DNA of 64,000 bases from Hydnum rufescens UP504 (Eukaryota; Basidiomycota; Agaricomycetes; Cantharellales; Hydnaceae). Shown one piece after another: positions 58,173 through 64,000 of the stretch. The stretch is taken from NCBI GenBank assembly GCA_014904985.1, contig MU129186.1, forward strand, positions 1 through 64,000, given 5' to 3'. Position 1 is the stretch's first letter. Every line of letters begins with the position of its first letter. The notes beneath the pieces are model-generated. The model had not been told where the DNA came from, did no database searches, and worked only from the letters and a program-made list of their open reading frames with translations. The position numbers were made by a program, and so were the translations under genes.

Positions 58173-58299
58173 TGCGCGACATCCGTCATATTGTATTCTT
58201 ATTGTCTTATTGTATCGTAACAACATTTGGTAGTAGGGAGAGCAGGAATGATTGAGTAATTGATAATGTTGCATGCATGCTGCCTAACCCAGATACATT

Positions 58300-61200
58300 G
58301 AGTGCTGTTTCAATCAAGTTCATTAGCCTTTGCCCTATGAAGTGTGCACAGATCACACTCACCAGATTGATAGGATTCCTGAATCAGTCTCTCACCTTAA
58401 TTAACAGGGGCGATGTCCTTATCCCCCGTTTCGTTTTTTTTTTGCAGATTGAAGACCCAAAAGTCTTGATGGGGTACAATTGCACCAGTTCCTTCAGTTG
58501 GGGATGCGTACATGCTGCACAAGATTCGCTCGAATCCATGTATGCAGCTGTTGGGAAATGATTGCGTTCCCACAGAGCCGACTTTGCCGTCTACCGCCTG
58601 GCCGACTATCTGAACGAGGAATGCTAAACCTTGTTCTATATCAGCGTCGTTAGCAAGGGGACAAACGATTTTCAATACGTCGACAGTTTTATCGACGAGG
58701 CGAGCAGCCACCGGTCAGCCAACGAGTCTTGCGACGGTGTGGACCTCGTTTTTTGAGCTAGTGAGCAGCAAGGACGAAAACGAACGGGCCAAAGCCAACG
58801 CCAAGAGTTCGGGAGGATCCCAGGTGAGAAATCGACCCAGCCCGATTCAGACAGCTGGCCCGAGGCGCTACCGATATTAGCGGGAACACATATGGTTATC
58901 TCAGGAAGATAAGCAATAACAAATCCGCAGTTTCCGTTGATGTCGGGAAAGACTCTTCAACTGAACCAGATTGACATGAATGAGACGAGCTTGAAAGAGA
59001 TTTATGAAGATATCTGACCGTAGGCCGGACATTCGAGTAAGCCACTCTCCTGGCCCCACTGCGCTATCAGACTACAGATAACTCGACCGAGGATATCGTC
59101 GTTCGCGATCCTTTCAGACATGAAAATTGTGAGATGATAGCCCACAAGTGGGATTGCGTCCATACCGTCATATGCCCCCAAGACTCGCAATACTCATTTC
59201 TCGCACCGCCTTACCATGCATTTCAAAAAGACCCTTGACTAGGTTGACGAGCCTCTCGAGGGCCCACGGGGCAATTATGCCTCGATATACCCAATAATCC
59301 TTTTCCTGTTCAAGGAATTAGTCTCTGGGGTTCGGGAGTGACATTACAATAAGAACGCTCACCCGGCACTTATTCTCACCGACCATTCGTTGTGCTCCAT
59401 TCCTCACTTCGCCAGATCGAACATACGAGATGACCGATTCTGACCTTGCCGATGATCCCCGATCCTTGTCGCCTGCGAAAGGACCCAATAGAGGTTCTTC
59501 CGAGCGATATTCATCAGTTGAGGAGCATCGCCCTGGCCGCCCAGCAGTCGAGCGGAGGCGAGAAAAATGGCTTTCAGGAGACCACCAACTGGGTCCTTGA
59601 GCGACCTTCCTGGCCGCTACGTGATCGTACCACTAGCATTTACGAGCGTTGCCGACAACGCAAAACGTGACGCCACGGTGGGATCCTTCAGGGGGCCTAT
59701 ATGCATAAAAAGCTCAGTAGGTTTGATGGCGCGTCTGTGAAGGGACGTGCTCATCATTTAGGTGTGTCATGAGTGTGATTGGGCACCATGCTCAACAAAC
59801 CATCATCGCCCAAAGGCGCAATCACCAGCAAAAATCACTCGATAGACTTCCAAAGCTCTTGCACTATATCCTCCTACAAGTTGATGTGTCTTCCCATTTC
59901 CGCTTGCCCGATGACAGGGTTCCAAGGAGGGGCAGAACACTCTTGAGAACCGAGATCTGCTGAAGAAACAAAGATCAAACCACCAGAAGCTCAGGGGATC
60001 CCCCGTCATTTTTCTTCGTGACCATGTTGCTCATGGCTTGCAGCATCGGCTAGTGCAACTCCAGGATGGCATTGGAGAGAAATGTGTGGGGAGGGGCTGT
60101 AGAGAGACACGGGAAAGGACGATGGTGCCCCTGGGTCTCATGCGATAGACATACCCTGAGTGTGGTTCCTTCCTCATGGTATGTTTCAGCTCGCAAGGAA
60201 TCCGCAAACTGCAAGGCACGTCCACTCAAGGGAATGAGGCTCGGCAACGCCAAAAAACTATCGAGTGTTTGAATCCGGGTAGGGTCCTAGTAACACGCGA
60301 ACGATTACAAGCTGACAAAGGAATGATGGAAGAGGAGAGAGAGAAGTTGGGCTTTGTCCCAGGACTACAAGGCTCTTTGCTGCACGAAGGGTTGAAAAGC
60401 CGATGTCTAGCTGTGTGAACAACACCGAGGGGCCCAAAGAAGCATCGAGGAAAGGACTAAGGACACCGCAGACAAGCTCGGTGCTTGGGCAACGAATGTT
60501 GCCAAAGAAGGATTCACAACAAACGAGCAAGAGCCAGGGTGTCCGCTATATTTTCAAAATGGGAGCCGGCAAGTTGTAGGCTTCCAACGCGGATCCAAGC
60601 GTGATGGAGACGAACCAGAAGTGAGACACGATACTTATTCAGTTTGGAAAATCTTACGTTCGATTTTCTGGAGATCATGGCATCCAAGTTATTGTCTGTG
60701 CCAAGTCGCGTAATGTGGAATGGACAGGACTTGGGACTTGGATGCGACATCCAGCCAGCCCACGAGTGGTCATAAACCGGTCCCCTACGACATGGGAGCA
60801 CTCGCCTTTCGCAAAGGACAGCATCCCCAGCATCATCAAGTGAAATGTGTTCCACGGAGGGGAGCCTTATTGGGAATAATACCATTTCCGATTGCAGTCC
60901 CTAATATAGCAGCGGTAATTGACATCCTTTCACATAGACTGATGGGTGAGGAGACACCATTCTCCATCATTACTCCTATCCGATGCCAAGCGTTCATAAG
61001 GAAGACGAAGCAGAAGATATCCACCATGCATGATCTCATAATGTCGTCCCCTCCGAAAGAGCCCGTGGAGGCGACGAACATCTGTTGAAAAGAAATCCAC
61101 TAAGGGGCTCTGCGAGTTGCGTCAATTCCTTGTGCTGCACTCCGTTCATCGGAAACGGCCCAGAGGTTGTGGTGCCATTGCTCATATTACCTGCTGAAAA

Positions 61201-61549
61201 ATAAGCCATACGATCGAAGGATGGGTCAGACAGGATGAGTTCACCCATGGGAAGATTGTCTCTTTGGTGCTGAAGAGACAGAACCATAGTGGCACCTCAG
61301 GATTATTTTCAACATGCGTCGTGGGGAAAACTGCGAGATATTCAAGTACGATGAGGCACAGCGGAATATGCCGACGCGGTTGCCGAGATTTGCGCCCTGG
61401 CTCCAAATCTTAGAGCCTAGTTGTGGGTTCAGAGCACAGTGTGATATCTCCCGACTGAACGATAAGTCCCCGATCTCCAACCTCGAAATCGGCTAGTGAA
61501 TCCATCGGGCCGATCTTGCCAAAAGTGGGGCCTACACCGTGTTAATATA
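58300..61549. repeat. right copy of the segmental duplication, with an extra ~1.1 kb
   Basis: Collinear with 25350-27228. A minus-strand frame at 58397-58711 (AARLVDKTVDVLKIVCPLANDADIEQGLAF) is open here and broken in the left copy; no domain is recognised. Relative to the left copy about 1.1 kb is added between about 59690 and 60790, with no identified content. The minus-strand reading NGVQHKELTQLAE and MENGVSSP (about 60900-61170) is conserved between copies. Confidence 0.5.
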
Positions 61550-64000
61550 ATGGAGCCCCATGTCTCTATTAGTGAGTACCGTTCCGTCTCTCCTCTCGAT
61601 CCCAATCCTCATAGCCCCTTACCCCTTAGCTACTGGTCACGGGGCCATGGCTCCCATGGGGGTACTGGCGGTCGTGCAGGGGATGTCCATCTCCATTACG
61701 GTAATAGTCAGCCCATCCCTTACATACTAAAATCCTTACCCATAACCTATCCTGTTCCAGACGGGACTTCCCTCTTAATGGCTCTTCCTCGAGCCCAATA
61801 TGCGGCCTATAACTCTGCCCGCGAGGACGCACCATCATCGTGTCTCGAGGGCACTCGTGTTGCTATATTGGAGGAGATTCTGACATGGTCAGAGAGCGCG
61901 AACGGCGAGAGGCCCCCTGTGTACTGGCTCAATGGACTCGCTGGCATTGGAAAATCGACCATCGCGAAGACCGTGGCGGAACGAGCGCGAGAGAACGCGA
62001 TCCTAGGGGCCACTTTCTTCTTTTCTCGCAATGACAAACCGCTACGTAATCCCAGGCTCGTACTCCCAACGCTCGCTTTCCAACTCGCCCAATCGGACAC
62101 TGCGTTCAAGGAGGCCATTGTGGAAGCCCTAAGTCAAGATCCGACAGCTGGGGAGAAGGAACTGTTCTCTCAGCTTCAGCAATTAATCTTGACACCCCTT
62201 CTCACTATCGATCCCGATCGGACCCCGATACTTATCATCCTTGATGCCCTCGACGAATGCGAGGAAAAGGGGGCGGCGGATATTTTGCGACTTGTGTTTT
62301 CACACCTCATTCGAATACCTTTCCTACGGATCCTAGTCACAAGCCGTCCCCAACCGCACCTATCCTCGGTATTCAACAAGGTCCCGAACCTGGCGAAGAC
62401 GGTGCTTCACGATATCGATGAATCGATCGTTCAGCGAGACATTCGCTTGTACATCTCCGCCGAATTGGCGAAAATTCCTGGGAAGATTGATGGTGAGATG
62501 ACTGGTAATTGGGCAACGGAGGCGGACATAAACTCGCTGGTGGAGAAGTGCGGGAAGTTATTCGTTTACGCAGCGACGGCGATTCGCTTCATCGCGGACG
62601 ATCGTGTCCGAGATCCTCGCACACATCTAAAACTTATACTTAATACCCAATACCTCCAAGAAGCGGGAGCGACGCCGTATTCGCACCTGGACGAGCTCTA
62701 CATGGAGGTGCTTCGTAACTCGCTCTCTTCATTTAATCGTCGAGAGATCCTGAAACGGTTTCAAATCGTCGTCGGGAGCATCGTGGTGTTGCGTGAACCC
62801 CTCTCACTCCAATCGTTGGCCAAGTTCATTCAGTACAAACAACACGTCGTCGAGGATAGCTTATCTCATCTTCACTCAGTCATTGTCCCCCCTTCTGATA
62901 TTGATGAGGCCCCTCGTATCTACCACCCATCATTCCTCGAATTTATTACCGATCCTTCCCGATGTTCTATGGAGGAGTTCGTGATTGTTGCTCACCCGGA
63001 GCAAGAACTGCGACATGCCGTCCGATGCTTCGAACTTATGGCGGCGTCTCTAAAGCGGGATATCGCTAGGATCTCGGACCCGTCACTGCTGAATAGCGAA
63101 GTGGATGGATTTGAGGAGAAAGTGAATCGGGCACTACCTCCGGAGATTCAGTACGCATGCCGGTACTGGGCGTCCCATTTATCACGTGTGAAGGTTGGGG
63201 AGACAGGGGTGATGGAGGCACTTGAGGCATTCACGATGCGGTCAATTTTATGGTGGTTTGAAGCCTTGAGTCTGCTTGGGAGTGTGTCCTATGCTGGAAA
63301 CTCAATTGCAGAGGCACATCGCTGGGCGGTATGCATATTTCTGATTGATCCCTGATGGAGTGACTGAGCTCAGAATGATTCTGATTGCAGAAAAATTCAA
63401 AATGCAAGGCAATTGTTGTAAGCATCCTGTCGGATTGCCGTCGATTCCTTCTTGCGCATGGGGAAGTGATAAGAGCAAGTGCACTGCATGTTTATCATTC
63501 TGCATTGCCTTTCACCCCACATGGTACTGAATTGTACAAGGCATATTGTGAAGATGGAAAGGATTCTATCAAGGTTGTCCTTGGACTGGAATCTGAATGG
63601 CCACAGAACTTGGCTACTTTACATGGTCATTCTAACTCAGTTGCTGCTGTTGCATTTTCACCAGATGGACTGTGCCTGGCATCAGGTTCCTGGGATTGTA
63701 CTGTGCAATTGTGGGATGCTGTATCTGGTGCATCCATTGCCAAACTGGAAGGCCATTCTGGACAAGTTTGGGCAGTGGCATTTTCACCTGATGGATTGCA
63801 CCTGGCATCAGGCTCTGATGATCATACACTACAAGTGTGGGATGCAATATCCACTGCATCCATTGCCCAACTAGAAGGTCATTCTGGTCCAGTCAGCTGC
63901 ATTGCATTTTCACCCAATGGATTTCACCTAGCATCAGGCTCTGATGATCATACTGTAAGAGTGTGGGATGCCATATCTGGTGTATCCATTGCAATGCTGG
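61550..64000 (+). CDS. NACHT-WD40 STAND receptor, copy C (runs off the window)
   Basis: ATG at 61550 (MEPHVSI) opens a frame that reads without interruption to 63328. It then has an intron 63329-63390 (GTATGC..TTGCAG) and exon 3 from 63391 (KNSKCKAIVV, SALHVYHSALPFTPHGTELYKAY), which is open to the window edge with at least three WD repeats (FSPDG..LASGS.D.T.Q.WD). P-loop GLAGIGKST and Walker B ILIILDALDE are intact. In A, B and D a 56-59 base intron is proposed directly after the seventh codon. Here the same GTGAGT..CCTTAG segment (61572-61629) is in frame when left unspliced, because one G is missing in the downstream G-run, so either retention or a frame error applies. Apart from that it is the most intact copy seen. 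Confidence 0.85.

Overview
The window looks like transposon-rich DNA from a filamentous basidiomycete, most likely an Agaricomycete. The evidence is 56-62 bp GT-AG introns, a cluster of NACHT-WD40 STAND receptor paralogues, a KDZ transposase, a PIF/Harbinger transposon with its helper gene, and several LTR footprints with 5-bp target duplications. I recognised no rRNA, tRNA or CRISPR locus. Frames and boundaries were read by eye; no search was run.

Layout. At 1-426 is the 3' end of a glutathione-dependent formaldehyde dehydrogenase copy, broken. At 997-5760 (+) is NACHT-WD40 copy A, interrupted near its start by a 0.8 kb element with inverted ends. From 5761 to 16000 there is no convincing gene. 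This stretch holds inverted repeats (7470-8283 and 15133-15905), an unusual array of intron-like hairpin units (9011-11540), and a second, indel-rich copy of part of it (12968-15132). At 16421-16815 is a solo LTR. At 22605-18494 (-) is NACHT-WD40 copy D, with two frameshifts and a stop. At 24478-25234 is a broken YEATS-domain gene. At 27229-31203 (+) is copy B, and at 32212-33954 (+) is copy E, which keeps only the WD40 part, has a formaldehyde dehydrogenase relic at its 5' side and carries a Tourist-like MITE.

From 34.8 to 52 kb lies a nest of mobile elements. A copia-type LTR (35581-44197) is split by a PIF/Harbinger element (35958-44107). The Harbinger transposase gene is itself split by a 4.55 kb element (36517-41067) built as two mirror-image arrays of intron-like units around a near-perfect 490 bp palindrome. 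Next comes a degraded KDZ transposase gene (45146-51264, -) containing a copia solo LTR, which in turn contains a second solo LTR. A 25-N gap at 51265-51289 is flanked by nearly identical 0.5 kb sequence. From 52 to 58 kb there is a satellite, a CCT6 chaperonin relic and a 3 kb foldback element. From 57.8 kb the sequence repeats the flank of copy B and leads into NACHT-WD40 copy C (61550 to the window edge).

Function. The host-relevant genes are the NACHT-WD40 proteins, which in fungi are regulated signalling NTPases of the HET-E/HNWD type that work in non-self recognition and cell death. Copies A and C have the most intact coding frames. The candidate for something undescribed is the family of divergent, palindrome-centred arrays (9011-11540, 13690-15132, 36900-40830). 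Each unit has a donor site, a hairpin, a TACTAAC-like branch site, a TTCTAG acceptor, a short exon-like stretch and a second hairpin.
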